Origin: Saccharopolyspora oryzae
GTDB lineage: Bacteria; Actinomycetota; Actinomycetes; Mycobacteriales; Pseudonocardiaceae
NCBI RefSeq assembly: GCF_027853915.1
Contig: NZ_JAQGLA010000064.1
Location: forward strand, 1 to 45,193
Reading direction: 5' to 3'
DNA length: 45,193 bases
Positions 7,639-15,711 of this stretch are shown piece after piece (the first letter of the stretch is position 1; every line of letters starts with the position of its first letter). Under the pieces are notes generated by a model. The model did no database searches, was not told the DNA's origin, and saw nothing but the letters and a program-made list of their open reading frames with translations. Position numbers and translations under genes: made by a program.

Positions 7639-8550
7639 TTATCGACCGGCGAGGAAGTCGGTGATTTCCGCTCGGGTCGGCATCGAACTGCTGGCGCCGT
7701 TGCGCTGCACCGACACCGCGGAGCCCGCCGAGGCCAGCCGCATCGCCTCGGGCATGTCGGCTCCCTCGCCCAGCGCCGCGCTCAGCACCCCGACGTAGGT
7801 GTCGCCGGCCGCCGTGGTGTCCACCGCGTCCACCGGGAAGCTCGGCACCTCCACCCGCTCGCCGTCGCGGTTGCCGTAGAGCGAACCGCGCGAACCCAGG
7901 GTGATCACCACTTCCGGGACCAGTTCGAGCAGCTTCGCCATCGCCCGTTCCGGATCGTCGTCGCCGGCCAGGATCGCCGCCTCGTGCTCGTTGGGCACCA
8001 GCAGGTCCACGTTCGCCAGGATGTCCTCGGACAGCTCCGCGGCGGGCGCCGGGGTGAGCACCACGCGCACCCCGTTGCGACGTCCCGCGGCTGCGGCCGC
8101 GGCCACGCCGGAGAACGGGATCTCCAGTTGCAGCAACAAGATCTGCGATCCGGCGATGATCTCCTCGTCGCCCGCCACCAGGCCGTCGACGGTGCCGTTG
8201 GCGGCCGGGATCACGATGATCGAGTTGCCGGCCTGGTCGTCCACCACGATGTGCGCGGTGCCGCTGCGCCCCGGCATCGTCCGCAGCCCCGCGACGTCCA
8301 CATCGGACTTGCGCAGGACCTCGCGGATCTCGGTGCCGAACTCGTCCTCGCCGACCGCACCGATCATGTGCACCGCCGCACCCGCCTTCGCCGCGGCCAG
8401 CGCCTGGTTGGCGCCCTTGCCGCCCGGCACGGTGTGGAACTCCCGGCCGAGCACCGTCTCGCCGCGCTTCGGGGCGGTGCCCACGTACGCCACCAGGTCC
8501 ATGTTGCAGCTGCCGAATACGGCCACAGTCGTCGTCACGTGGTTCATCAT
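7639..8550 (-). CDS. rbsK: Ribokinase (PfkB family carbohydrate kinase)
   Basis: A 303-aa cytosolic kinase that phosphorylates D-ribose at O5 with ATP. PfkB signature 1 is seen as GGKGANQALAAAKAG (from residue 43), and signature 2 as DTTAAGDTYVG (244-254) with the catalytic Asp at 250. The substrate-binding NMD near the N-terminus (GSCNMDLVAYV) fits ribokinase better than fructokinase. In most family members the anion hole reads GAGD; here the first Gly is Ala, a mild variation. The gene is monocistronic and not next to a ribose transporter; it could serve nucleoside salvage, given the purine genes nearby. Two adjacent ATGs open the frame, and the first is used. Confidence 0.9.
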   Translation of the reverse strand: MMNHVTTTVAVFGSCNMDLVAYVGTAPKRGETVLGREFHTVPGGKGANQALAAAKAGAAVHMIGAVGEDEFGTEIREVLRKSDVDVAGLRTMPGRSGTAHIVVDDQAGNSIIVIPAANGTVDGLVAGDEEIIAGSQILLLQLEIPFSGVAAAAAAGRRNGVRVVLTPAPAAELSEDILANVDLLVPNEHEAAILAGDDDPERAMAKLLELVPEVVITLGSRGSLYGNRDGERVEVPSFPVDAVDTTAAGDTYVGVLSAALGEGADMPEAMRLASAGSAVSVQRNGASSSMPTRAEITDFLAGR

Positions 8551-8641
8551 GGCTGATGAGGGACCCCCGACCGGCTGACGGGTCCGGGCCGCCCCGACGA
8601 CGTACCATGCCGACCAACCGGCGAGGAGAGGGCGAGACGCG

Positions 8642-9712
8642 GTGGACTATGCGGTGACAGCGGAGCTCGGACCGCCGACCGGCGTGGTGGAGCTCGACCC
8701 GCTGCAGCAGGAGGGGATCGCGGCCGTGCTGGACCGCCACCTCGCGCTGGTCGAGGGGGTCTCGGGGCCGGGCGAATCCGACATCGACGTCCTGGACTAC
8801 CGCATCACCGTGCATCCGGCCGGGGCCAGCGTGGTGCTGGCGCTCGACGCGCCGTCGCTGCTGGCCGCCGAGGACGCCGCCGCGTCGGTGCTCGACGAGC
8901 TGATCAGCGAGAGCGACGTGCTGGCGGGCTGGTCGGTCGCGCACTCGGAGGTGCGCATCACCGAGGACGAGTTCAACCTGCTGGCGGCCAGCGACGGGTC
9001 CGACGTGGTCGACGAGCTGGAAGCCGCCGTCGAGGAGGCGTTGGAGACCTCGGCTGAGCCGGCCATGGACGTCGAGCAGTGGCGGAGCCGGTTCCTCGGG
9101 CTCGCGCCGCGGCTGCGGGCCTTCGGTCCGGACGCGTTCGGCGCCGAGGGCGAGGCCGTGGCGCTGGCGGCCGGGGCGTTGGTCCACGCGGTCCGGGTGG
9201 TCACCGACGAGGTCTTCTACGACGAGCTGGCGCTGGCGGTGAACAACGCGACGGTCGCCGACGCGGTCGGCCTGCTGGTCCTGGAGGAGCTGCCGCCCTG
9301 CTACGACCACCGCTACGACGCGTTCTTCGCCCGCGCTTTCGTGCTGGCCTCGACGCCGGTCGCGGAGCGGCTGACCGGCACGTCGTGGACGCCGCCGCGC
9401 TCGGTGGCCGAGGAGCTGGCGCTGCGGTTGTTCATCAACGAGGCCCGGGTGGCCCTGGAGGCCGCTGAGCTGATGACCTGGGACGACAGCGAATCGGTGT
9501 TCGCGGTGTTCACCGAGCGGGCGTTCGGCGGTCTCGACCACGACGAGCTGTACGAGGTCGACCTGCCGCTGGCCGGCGAGGTGGAGCCGGAGACGGCGGC
9601 GCAGGTCGCGAAGGTGGAGGCGGAGCTGCACTCGCGCGGGCTGGCGTTCGACCAGTGGTTCTCGCCGCGCGACGGGAACCCGGCCCAGCACCCCTACCTC
9701 GACTCGCTCTGA
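8642..9712 (+). CDS. Hypothetical protein (356 aa), acidic
   Basis: I do not recognise this protein. It is soluble, strongly acidic and Ala/Glu/Asp-rich, with no signal peptide or membrane helix. Residues 1-120 look alpha/beta with a repeated pattern around VVLALDAPSLLAAEDAAASV and SHSEVRITEDEFNLL-like text; residues 130-350 look largely helical (RFLGLAPRLRAF, LALRLFINEARVALEAAEL). The GTG start follows a GGAGAGGG block. It stands alone between divergent ribokinase and the methionine aminopeptidase. The second half could resemble helical-bundle DUFs of actinomycetes, but I cannot name one. It is confidently a real gene from length and codon pattern. Confidence 0.75.
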   Translation: MDYAVTAELGPPTGVVELDPLQQEGIAAVLDRHLALVEGVSGPGESDIDVLDYRITVHPAGASVVLALDAPSLLAAEDAAASVLDELISESDVLAGWSVAHSEVRITEDEFNLLAASDGSDVVDELEAAVEEALETSAEPAMDVEQWRSRFLGLAPRLRAFGPDAFGAEGEAVALAAGALVHAVRVVTDEVFYDELALAVNNATVADAVGLLVLEELPPCYDHRYDAFFARAFVLASTPVAERLTGTSWTPPRSVAEELALRLFINEARVALEAAELMTWDDSESVFAVFTERAFGGLDHDELYEVDLPLAGEVEPETAAQVAKVEAELHSRGLAFDQWFSPRDGNPAQHPYLDSL

Positions 9713-9752
9713 GCTTGTTTTCGCAGTTCAGCGATGCCCTGCGCCGGCGAGT

Positions 9753-9798
9753 GGTATTTCTATACCGCCCGGTGCTAGTGTCGCGGTATTCTTATACC
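9753..9798. promoter_or_regulatory. Paired palindromic operators upstream of the aminopeptidase
   Basis: Two palindromes of the same type, GGTAT-N4-ATACC, lie at 9753-9766 and 9785-9798. Their centres are 32 bases apart, about three helical turns, so a regulator could bind both on one face. A TAGTGT -10-like box (9776-9781) sits between them. They end 25 bases before the GTG of the methionine aminopeptidase gene. The bound regulator is not identifiable. Confidence 0.6.
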
Positions 9799-9823
9799 GG
9801 CACCAATCGCACGCGAGGTATCC

Positions 9824-10645
9824 GTGATCGAGCTGAAGACGCCCACCGAGGTCCAGCGCATGCACGTCACCGGCCGTTTCGTGGCCGACGTGCTCACCGA
9901 GGTCGGCCGGCTCGCCGACGTGGGCGTCAACCTGATGGACCTCGAGCACCACGTGCGCGGCATGATCCGGCAGCGCGGCGCCGAGTCCTGCTACTGGGAC
10001 TACTCGCCGTCCTTCGGCAAGGGCCCGTTCCGCAACGTCATCTGCCTGTCCGTCAACGACGCGGTCCTGCACGGCCTGCCGCACGACTACGTGCTGCAGG
10101 ACGGCGACGTGCTCACCGCCGACATCGCGGTCAGCGTCGACGGCTGGTCGGCCGACTCGGCGCGCACGGTCATCGTCGGCACCCCCGCCCAGGAGGACCA
10201 GCGGCTCGTCCGGGCCACCGAAGAAGCGCTGGAAGCGGCGATCTCGGCCTCCCGCGCGGGCAACAAGCTGGGCGACATCTCTGCGGCCATCTGGGAGGTG
10301 GCCCGCAGCTACGGCTACCCGGTCAACACCGAGTTCGGCGGGCACGGCATCGGCCGCACCATGCACGAGGAGCCGCACGTGCCGAACCGCGGCAAGGCCG
10401 GACGCGGCATCGAGCTGCGACCGGGCATGACCCTCGCGCTCGAACCGTGGTTCGCCCGCACCACCGACCAGATCGCGTTCGACCCCGACGGCTGGACGAT
10501 CCGTTCCGCCGACGGCTCGCGCACGGCCCACTCCGAGCACACCGTGGCCATCACGGAGGACGAGGCGCTGGTGCTCACCCGACGCGAAGAACCCGTTGTG
10601 GCGGAAGGGACTTCCACGCGCGGCAAGTCCACAGAGGACTCCTGA
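9824..10645 (+). CDS. map: Type I methionine aminopeptidase (M24A)
   Basis: A 273-aa metalloprotease that removes N-terminal Met from nascent proteins. The five metal ligands fit the family: Asp100 and Asp111 (spacing 11), His174 in FGGHGIG, Glu207 in LALEPW and Glu238 in SEHT. The catalytic His83 lies in VNDAVLHGLP. No N-terminal zinc-finger or SH3-binding extension is present. Actinomycetes usually have two map genes; the one next to secY/adk is the housekeeping copy, so this stand-alone copy with a dedicated operator pair is likely the second, regulated one. The GTG start follows GAGGT. A terminator lies just downstream. Confidence 0.92.
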   Translation: MIELKTPTEVQRMHVTGRFVADVLTEVGRLADVGVNLMDLEHHVRGMIRQRGAESCYWDYSPSFGKGPFRNVICLSVNDAVLHGLPHDYVLQDGDVLTADIAVSVDGWSADSARTVIVGTPAQEDQRLVRATEEALEAAISASRAGNKLGDISAAIWEVARSYGYPVNTEFGGHGIGRTMHEEPHVPNRGKAGRGIELRPGMTLALEPWFARTTDQIAFDPDGWTIRSADGSRTAHSEHTVAITEDEALVLTRREEPVVAEGTSTRGKSTEDS

Positions 10646-10653
10646 GACGCGGG

Positions 10654-10687
10654 AAGGGCGCCCCGACACACCGGTCGGAGCGCCCTT
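10654..10687. terminator. Bidirectional terminator after map and speE-like gene
   Basis: A hairpin with outer arms AAGGGCG and CGCCCTT extends inward through CCCGAC and GTCGG with one mismatch. It lies in the 53-base gap between the convergent stops of map and the aminopropyltransferase-like gene. Confidence 0.7.
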
Positions 10688-10698
10688 CTGCGTTGGTG

Positions 10699-11607
10699 TC
10701 AGCCCTGGTTGCGGACCGAGTACGGCGCGACGGTGGCGCCGATGATGGTCGCCTCGTCGATCGTCTGCGGGCGGTAGGACGACTTCGGGAACGACTCGAG
10801 CAGCACGTTCGTCGGGTCGTCGATCGGCTCCACGCGACCGAAGATGAACGCCCACTCGTGCTCGTCGGAACCGAAGTAGGCCACCGTCTCGAACGTCGAG
10901 TTGAACCGGTTGTAGGCGCGGATCAGCGTCTCGTTGCGCCACACCGTCGGGCAACCCGCCTGGAACGCGACCACACCACCCGCCGACAGCACCGACTGGC
11001 AGCGCTGGATGAACTCCATGCCGTACAGCCGGTTGTGCTGCCCGTCCTCGTCGTCGGCCCGCTCGTCCGGCAGGTCGACGACCACGATGTCGTAGCCCTC
11101 CGGCGGCGCCTGGTCGAGGAAGCCCCACCCGTCGGCGAAGTGCAGCTTGATCGGCCCGTCACCCCGCTCGGCGGCGGCCACGTCCTCGGGGGTGTAGCCG
11201 TAGGGCAGGTGCTCCGCGCACTTGCGCACGCACAGCTCGTCGATGTCCACGTGGTCCACGCGGGTCGCCCCGGCGGCCACCGACATCTGGCTGGCCACGC
11301 CCTCGCTGGAGCCGATGATCAGCACCCGCTCCACCTGCGCGGCCAGCAGGAACGCCGGCACCATCATCGCTTCGTGGTAGACCAGCTGGGAGAACTCGGT
11401 GCTCTGCCGGTCGTCGTCGCAGAACAGCGAGACGCCCTGGCTGGTGCGACCGATCACGACGTGCTGGTAGGGCGTGTCGCCCTCCCACAGCACCTCGTCG
11501 ACCTTCCACAGGCGCTCCATGCCGGCGCCCACGGGTTCCTTGATCCACCGGTGCCCGTCGAGCTCGATCAACGGTGCTCCTCCTCGTTCTGGGTATTCCA
11601 GGCTCAT
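10699..11607 (-). CDS. speE: Spermidine synthase-like aminopropyltransferase
   Basis: A 302-aa member of the spermidine synthase fold, which transfers an aminopropyl group from decarboxylated AdoMet to putrescine. The family YHE block is present (LVYHEAMM, 76-82), and so are a Rossmann strand and a VDHVDID acidic loop. The nucleotide motif, normally GGGDGG, reads GSSEGVAS (99-106), and the usual catalytic D-x-T-D-P reads DLPDE (178-182). These changes suggest altered donor or acceptor specificity, or a non-polyamine role. Context supports polyamines: SpeD and a fold-III decarboxylase lie upstream on the same strand, though 328 bases of repeat-containing DNA separate it from speD. No good ribosome-binding site precedes the ATG. 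Confidence 0.8.
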   Translation of the reverse strand: MSLEYPERGGAPLIELDGHRWIKEPVGAGMERLWKVDEVLWEGDTPYQHVVIGRTSQGVSLFCDDDRQSTEFSQLVYHEAMMVPAFLLAAQVERVLIIGSSEGVASQMSVAAGATRVDHVDIDELCVRKCAEHLPYGYTPEDVAAAERGDGPIKLHFADGWGFLDQAPPEGYDIVVVDLPDERADDEDGQHNRLYGMEFIQRCQSVLSAGGVVAFQAGCPTVWRNETLIRAYNRFNSTFETVAYFGSDEHEWAFIFGRVEPIDDPTNVLLESFPKSSYRPQTIDEATIIGATVAPYSVRNQG

Positions 11608-11935
11608 TTTGCGTGGCGGTGCGAGTAGCGGAACCTCAGACGCCGTCTGGGCTCCGGGAGCCCGTTTTTATGTATGGCCAATACACGGCAAACGGGCTGT
11701 CCTCGCCAGACGACGTCTGAGAACCCGCGGCGGTGCAAGCGCCGAGGGCGGGCTATGCGCCTGGCGGCGCATGCGACCCTCGCCGCGCGGTGCCGGCCAT
11801 GCGTCGCAGTAACTGTTTACCGCTGGAAGCGGCTCGCCGCTTGCCTGACGATGGCTGGTTCGCGCGTGGGCCTCGCTGCTCATCCGCAGGTCCTGACCAG
11901 CTCAACTTCTTGCTGATTCCGCTGGTCGTGGATGC
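11608..11935. repeat. Intergenic repeat block between speD and the speE-like gene
   Basis: No gene is seen in these 328 bases. They hold a copy of a two-hairpin repeat (11731-11772; second copy at 21155-21196), a partial copy abutting the speE start (TTTTGCGTGGCGGTGCGAG from 11608), two CAGAC-N3-GTCTG dyads (11637-11649 and 11707-11719), and a GGGCTCCGGGAGCCC hairpin followed by GTTTTT (11649-11669) that would act as a plus-strand terminator with no gene before it. Confidence 0.6.
11731..11772. repeat. Two-hairpin dispersed repeat, copy 1
   Basis: Hairpin 1 is CGGTG-CAAG-CGCCG and hairpin 2 is ATGCGCC-TGGC-GGCGCAT. The copy at 21155-21196 keeps both loops (CAAG and TGGC) but reads CGGTG/CACCG and ATTCGCC/GGCGAAT. 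The paired change in stem 2 preserves base pairing, which suggests selection on, or mobility of, the folded form. Confidence 0.65.
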
Positions 11936-12328
11936 TCAGCTGTGGGTTTCGTAGTCGTGGCCGCGTTGGATGGTCTGGACGTTCTGCGCTTGCGGGCGCA
12001 GGGCGTCGGCCAGCAGTTGGACCGCCAGCTCCGGCTTCGCGGTGTGCCCGCAGGTGAAGACGTCGATGAAGATCGAGCCGTCCTCCGGGTAGGTGTGCAG
12101 CGAAGCGTGGGACTCCGACAGCAGCGCCAGCACCGTGACGCCCTGCGGCTCGAACCGCTTGGCGATCATCTGGCACACCGTGGCGTGCGACTGGCTCAAC
12201 GCGTTGTGCAGGGTCTCGCGCAGGAACTGCTCGTCGTCCAGCAGTTCCGGATCCACGCCCTCCAGCTCGGCGAGGACATGCTGGCCGGTGAACAAACCGA
12301 CCGGTGGCGTTCCGGTGTCAACGGACAT
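11936..12328 (-). CDS. speD: S-adenosylmethionine decarboxylase proenzyme, prokaryotic class
   Basis: A 130-aa pyruvoyl-dependent enzyme that makes decarboxylated AdoMet, the aminopropyl donor. The self-cleavage site is visible in LLSESHASLHTYPE: cleavage is expected between Glu72 and Ser73, the latter becoming the pyruvoyl group. His78 and Cys93 (FTCGH) match the processing His and catalytic Cys of the class 1B enzyme. Length fits the short class. It lies 77 bases downstream of the decarboxylase gene on the same strand, giving a putrescine-to-spermidine route with the SpeE-like protein. Confidence 0.95.
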   Translation of the reverse strand: MSVDTGTPPVGLFTGQHVLAELEGVDPELLDDEQFLRETLHNALSQSHATVCQMIAKRFEPQGVTVLALLSESHASLHTYPEDGSIFIDVFTCGHTAKPELAVQLLADALRPQAQNVQTIQRGHDYETHS

Positions 12329-12405
12329 CTATCGACCTCCCATCGTTTCGCAGAATTTCTGGTGCTTCACGTCTTCCCCGACCCGCTCGCCGGCGAATCC
12401 GGACA

Positions 12406-13620
12406 TCACGGCTGCTGATCGCCGTCGACGCAGTACGTGGGCAGCGGGGTGAACCCGTTGAAGCTCACGGAGGAGTAGCTCGCGGTGTAGGCACCTGCGC
12501 TGAGCAGGTCGACCCAGTCGCCGCCACGCAGCGTGCGCGGCAGCTCGTAGCGGGTCCGCTGGTACAGCACGTCGTCGCCGTCGCAAGTCGGACCGGCCAG
12601 CACGACCGGGCCGACCTCGTCGCCGTCGCGGGAGGTGCGCAGCCGGTAGGTGATGGCCTCGCCCTCGGTCTCGGCCAGCCCGTTGTAGCGGCCGATGTCC
12701 AGGTAGACCCAGCGGGATTCGCCGTCGCTGGAGTCGGTGACCAGCACCACCTCGCTGCGCAGCACGCCCGCGTCGGCGGCGATGAACCGGCCGGGTTCGA
12801 TCAGCAGCTCCGGGCGCTCGGCGCCGAAGTGCTGGTCCAGCGACTGCTCGATGCGGCGCACGTAGTCGGCCAGCGGCGGCGCGGACTCGGTGTAGGCAGC
12901 GGGCAGTCCACCACCGAGGTTCACCATCCGCAGCTGCACGCCGCGCTCGGCGCAGGCGGCGAAAACCTCGCTGGCAGCGCTGATCCCGTGCTCCCAGGCG
13001 TCGGGCTCGAGCTGCTGGGATCCAATGTGGAACGAAACGCCATAGGCGTCCAGACCGAGTTCGTTCGCCCGCGTCAGCAGTTCCACCGCCGTTTCGGGCG
13101 GGCAGCCGAACTTGCGGCCGAACGGGGTCCGGGATCCGGTGTTGTCCACCAGGACCCGGCAGAACACCTGCGAACCCGGCGCGACCTCGGCGATGTTGAC
13201 CAGGTCGGCGGCGCTGTCCGTGGCGAACAGCCGGACGCCCTGCTCGTGGGCGCGGGCGATGTCGCGGCGCTTCTTGATCGTGTTGCCGTAGGAGATCGAC
13301 TCCGGCGCCGCGCCCCTGGCCAGGCACAGATCGATCTCGCCGGGGCTCGCGACGTCGAAGGAGGAACCGAGGCCGACGAGCGCGCCGACCACTTCAGGGG
13401 TGGGATTGGCCTTGACCGCGTAGCAGATGCGAGCGTCGGGCAGGGCGGTCCGCAACTGCCGGTAACGGTTGCGCACCTGCGCCAGATCCACGACCAGGCA
13501 AGGGGTTTCAGGTCTTTGCCGGTCCAGGAACTGCTGGATCGCATCCGGAGTTGCGCCGGTCTGCTGCGCGGTGCCGCTGGGGCGGTCCGTCACACCGGTG
13601 GTGGCGGACAGATCGGTCAA
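12406..13620 (-). CDS. Fold-III PLP-dependent ornithine/lysine decarboxylase
   Basis: A 404-aa alanine-racemase-fold (eukaryotic ODC-like) decarboxylase. The PLP lysine lies in YAVKAN, a phosphate-binding glycine loop in NLGGGLP, the EPGRF motif follows, and the C-terminal catalytic Cys lies in GPTCDGDDVL. It would make putrescine or cadaverine. The sequence cannot separate ornithine from lysine preference, though neighbouring speD and speE favour ornithine. The start is an unusual TTG, chosen because GGAGG sits eight bases before it; the next GTG in frame, nine codons on, has no such site. It heads the polyamine gene set. Confidence 0.9.
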   Translation of the reverse strand: MTDLSATTGVTDRPSGTAQQTGATPDAIQQFLDRQRPETPCLVVDLAQVRNRYRQLRTALPDARICYAVKANPTPEVVGALVGLGSSFDVASPGEIDLCLARGAAPESISYGNTIKKRRDIARAHEQGVRLFATDSAADLVNIAEVAPGSQVFCRVLVDNTGSRTPFGRKFGCPPETAVELLTRANELGLDAYGVSFHIGSQQLEPDAWEHGISAASEVFAACAERGVQLRMVNLGGGLPAAYTESAPPLADYVRRIEQSLDQHFGAERPELLIEPGRFIAADAGVLRSEVVLVTDSSDGESRWVYLDIGRYNGLAETEGEAITYRLRTSRDGDEVGPVVLAGPTCDGDDVLYQRTRYELPRTLRGGDWVDLLSAGAYTASYSSVSFNGFTPLPTYCVDGDQQP

Positions 13621-14017
13621 TCCCGGTACCTCCGTCTCGGAATGCTGGGGTTGGGGTTTTCGCCGGGCCGAATGCCCGCCGAGGGCGGGTGCCCGTGGAG
13701 CTCAACTGCGACCAAGAACCGTACCGCGCTCACGGAGAGATTTCGAACCGTGCCCACCTGTTCCCCCGGAAAGCCGAACGTGGTGTGAGCACACCCACGA
13801 ATTGCCGGCCGGGACGTTGCGTTGCGTGTCCGAACACCGACGTCACGTGATCCGCCGCCGGGCTGTTTCGCCGGCAAAATCGACGTGTTCACCCGCCGGG
13901 CACGTCGCATTCGCGAGGAATTGTCCGTGGCGGCGGTCACGGGAAACCGCAGTTTCAATTGAAACTGTGATCCGCCGTGGCCGGAGTCCGCAGTTTCAAT
14001 GGAAACTGCGGTCGAGC
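13621..14017. promoter_or_regulatory. Intergenic region upstream of the decarboxylase with two TTTCAATTGAAA-type palindromes
   Basis: No gene is seen in these 397 bases. An exact 18-bp palindrome CAGTTTCAATTGAAACTG lies at 13950-13967, and a 22-bp near-palindrome with the core CAGTTTCAATGGAAACTG spans 13989-14010, seven bases beyond the pucR stop codon. They lie about 330 bases before the decarboxylase start. The same element occurs three times before xdhA (18577-18708). Confidence 0.75.
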
Positions 14018-15532
14018 TCAGGTCGAGGTGGGGTGGTCGAGCTCCAGGGCCAGGTAGAAGTCCACTCTGGACGGGAACTCGGACAGGTCCCGTCCGGTGA
14101 TCTCCTCCACGCGCTGGATCCGGTAGCGCAGCGTGTTCACGTGGACGTGGAGCTGCTTGGCGCAGCGGGACCACGATCCCGAGCAATCCAGGAACGTCCG
14201 CAGGGTGCGGACCAGCTCCGAGTGGTGCGCGTCGTCGTAGGCGATCAGGTCGGCCAGCAGGCGTTCGCGGTAGGAGCGGCGCAGCTCGTCCGGGGTCGAG
14301 GCGAGGAGCACTTCGTGCGACGCCAGCTCCGCCGCCGCGACCACCTCCGCCCGGCCACGCCTGCGCTGAGCGAGGCGCAGCGCGTAGCCGGCCTCCTCCA
14401 GGGTGCCGCGCAGCGCGGTGGCCCGGGTGACGTCGCTCACGCCGACCGCCAGGTTCCGCCCCTCCAAGCACGGTTCGACGTCACCGGCGATCCGGCCGAG
14501 CTGGGCGTCCAGCTGAACCAGGTGCGCTTCGTCGCCGACGAACAGCGCGGTCGCGCTGCCGCCCAGCGACGCGGTCACCGAGGCCATGCCGGTGGCGGCC
14601 GCGATCTCGCGCAGCAGCGTCGTGGATTCCACCGGGTCGCCGATGTCGAGCGCGACCGCGCGCAACGGCTCCCCCGTCGGCAGTCCGGCCGTCTCCAGCC
14701 GGGCGGCGACCTCCTCCGGGCTGGACGTCCCGTCGAGCAGGCGCCGCAGGGCCGCCTCCACCGAGCGCCCCGCGATGCTCCGAGCTTCGTCGACCCGCGC
14801 GCGCAGCAGGGCCACCACGGTGCCGAGGTCGGTGGCGATGGCCACCCGCTCCGCGTCCCAGTCGTCGAAGGCACCCCTGGCGAGCACGAACCAGCGAGCG
14901 GCCCGCGGGTCGACGTCGGACTCCACCGGCCACAGCACGTGCACGTCGTCGTCCGATCGGACGGTGTTGGGCAGGCGGCCGGTCGCGAACTCGCGCAGCG
15001 CCGCGCAGCGGGCGGCATCGGGCAGTTCGGCGGTTCCGCCGACGACCCAGCCCGCCGCGGACAGCACCCAGCAGTCCGCGCCCAGCTCGTCGGCCGCCAT
15101 CCGCAGCGCCTGGTCCAGGTCCGCGCCCGCGGCCACCGCGGCGACCAGCTCCCGGCGTGGGGCGGAGCGGCGTTGGACGCGGTCGGCGAGCGTGTTGAAG
15201 CTGACCGTCAGGGGTACTTCGACGATCGGCAGGTCGTGGCTGCGGCAGGCCTCGACCAGGTCCGGCGGGGCGTGCCCGAGGCGCGCCGTCCCAGCGGCCA
15301 GCGCGGCCACCCCGGCGTCGACCAGCGCGGACACGAACCGCTCGGAATCGTCCGGTCCGCTGTGCCACATCAGGCCGCTGAGCACCAGCTCCCCTCCGCC
15401 GAGGTAGCGGCGCGGGTCGATCAGGTCGGTGATGTAGACGCCCCGGACCTGCCGGTCCACCTGGTCGGCGCCGTGCAGCAGCACCAGCCCGAGCTCCGGA
15501 TCGGAGAGGAGATCGCCCAGCAGCACCCGCAC
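14018..15532 (-). CDS. pucR: PucR family transcriptional regulator
   Basis: A 504-aa regulator of purine use. The N-terminal PucR domain begins RVLLGDLLSDPELGLVLLHG, matching the usual family start and so fixing the GTG at 15532 (a second GTG two codons on has better Shine-Dalgarno spacing). A central GGDEF-like segment follows, and the C-terminal HTH_30 domain reads SWSRCAKQLHVHVNTLRYRI followed by QRVEEITGRDL. It is divergent from the xanthine dehydrogenase genes, with 179 bases between the starts, so it probably controls them. The region between holds a GTAT-N10-ATAC element (15580-15597) and TCAC-N5-GTGA (15686-15698). Confidence 0.9.
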   Translation of the reverse strand: MRVLLGDLLSDPELGLVLLHGADQVDRQVRGVYITDLIDPRRYLGGGELVLSGLMWHSGPDDSERFVSALVDAGVAALAAGTARLGHAPPDLVEACRSHDLPIVEVPLTVSFNTLADRVQRRSAPRRELVAAVAAGADLDQALRMAADELGADCWVLSAAGWVVGGTAELPDAARCAALREFATGRLPNTVRSDDDVHVLWPVESDVDPRAARWFVLARGAFDDWDAERVAIATDLGTVVALLRARVDEARSIAGRSVEAALRRLLDGTSSPEEVAARLETAGLPTGEPLRAVALDIGDPVESTTLLREIAAATGMASVTASLGGSATALFVGDEAHLVQLDAQLGRIAGDVEPCLEGRNLAVGVSDVTRATALRGTLEEAGYALRLAQRRRGRAEVVAAAELASHEVLLASTPDELRRSYRERLLADLIAYDDAHHSELVRTLRTFLDCSGSWSRCAKQLHVHVNTLRYRIQRVEEITGRDLSEFPSRVDFYLALELDHPTST

Positions 15533-15711
15533 ACCCCTGACACGGCCCCGCTGCCCCCGGCGGCAGCGGTCGGCAGCACGTATTTGGAGAAACATACAAC
15601 TCGCGCTCGCCACCCGGAAGGCTTTTTCGGGGTTTCCGCCGCTAGTCAGCGCGCACCACCCGGCTGTGTACTGACTCACACCTTTTCACCGGCCGTGACT
15701 AGGAGTTCACC
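15533..15711. promoter_or_regulatory. Divergent pucR / xdhB promoter region
   Basis: This 179-base gap separates the divergent starts. Visible features are a hairpin just before the pucR start (arms CCGCTGCC and GGCAGCGG, 15549-15570), a GTATTTGGAGAAACATAC element with GTAT/ATAC ends at 15580-15597, and TCAC-CGGCC-GTGA at 15686-15698, immediately before the xdhB Shine-Dalgarno AGGAG (15701-15705). None has been matched to a known operator. Confidence 0.4.

Noticed and set aside
11649..11669. Rho-independent-like terminator on the plus strand
   Set aside because: The hairpin and T-run are real, but no plus-strand gene or promoter precedes it, so I did not list it as a separate terminator and record it only within the repeat block.
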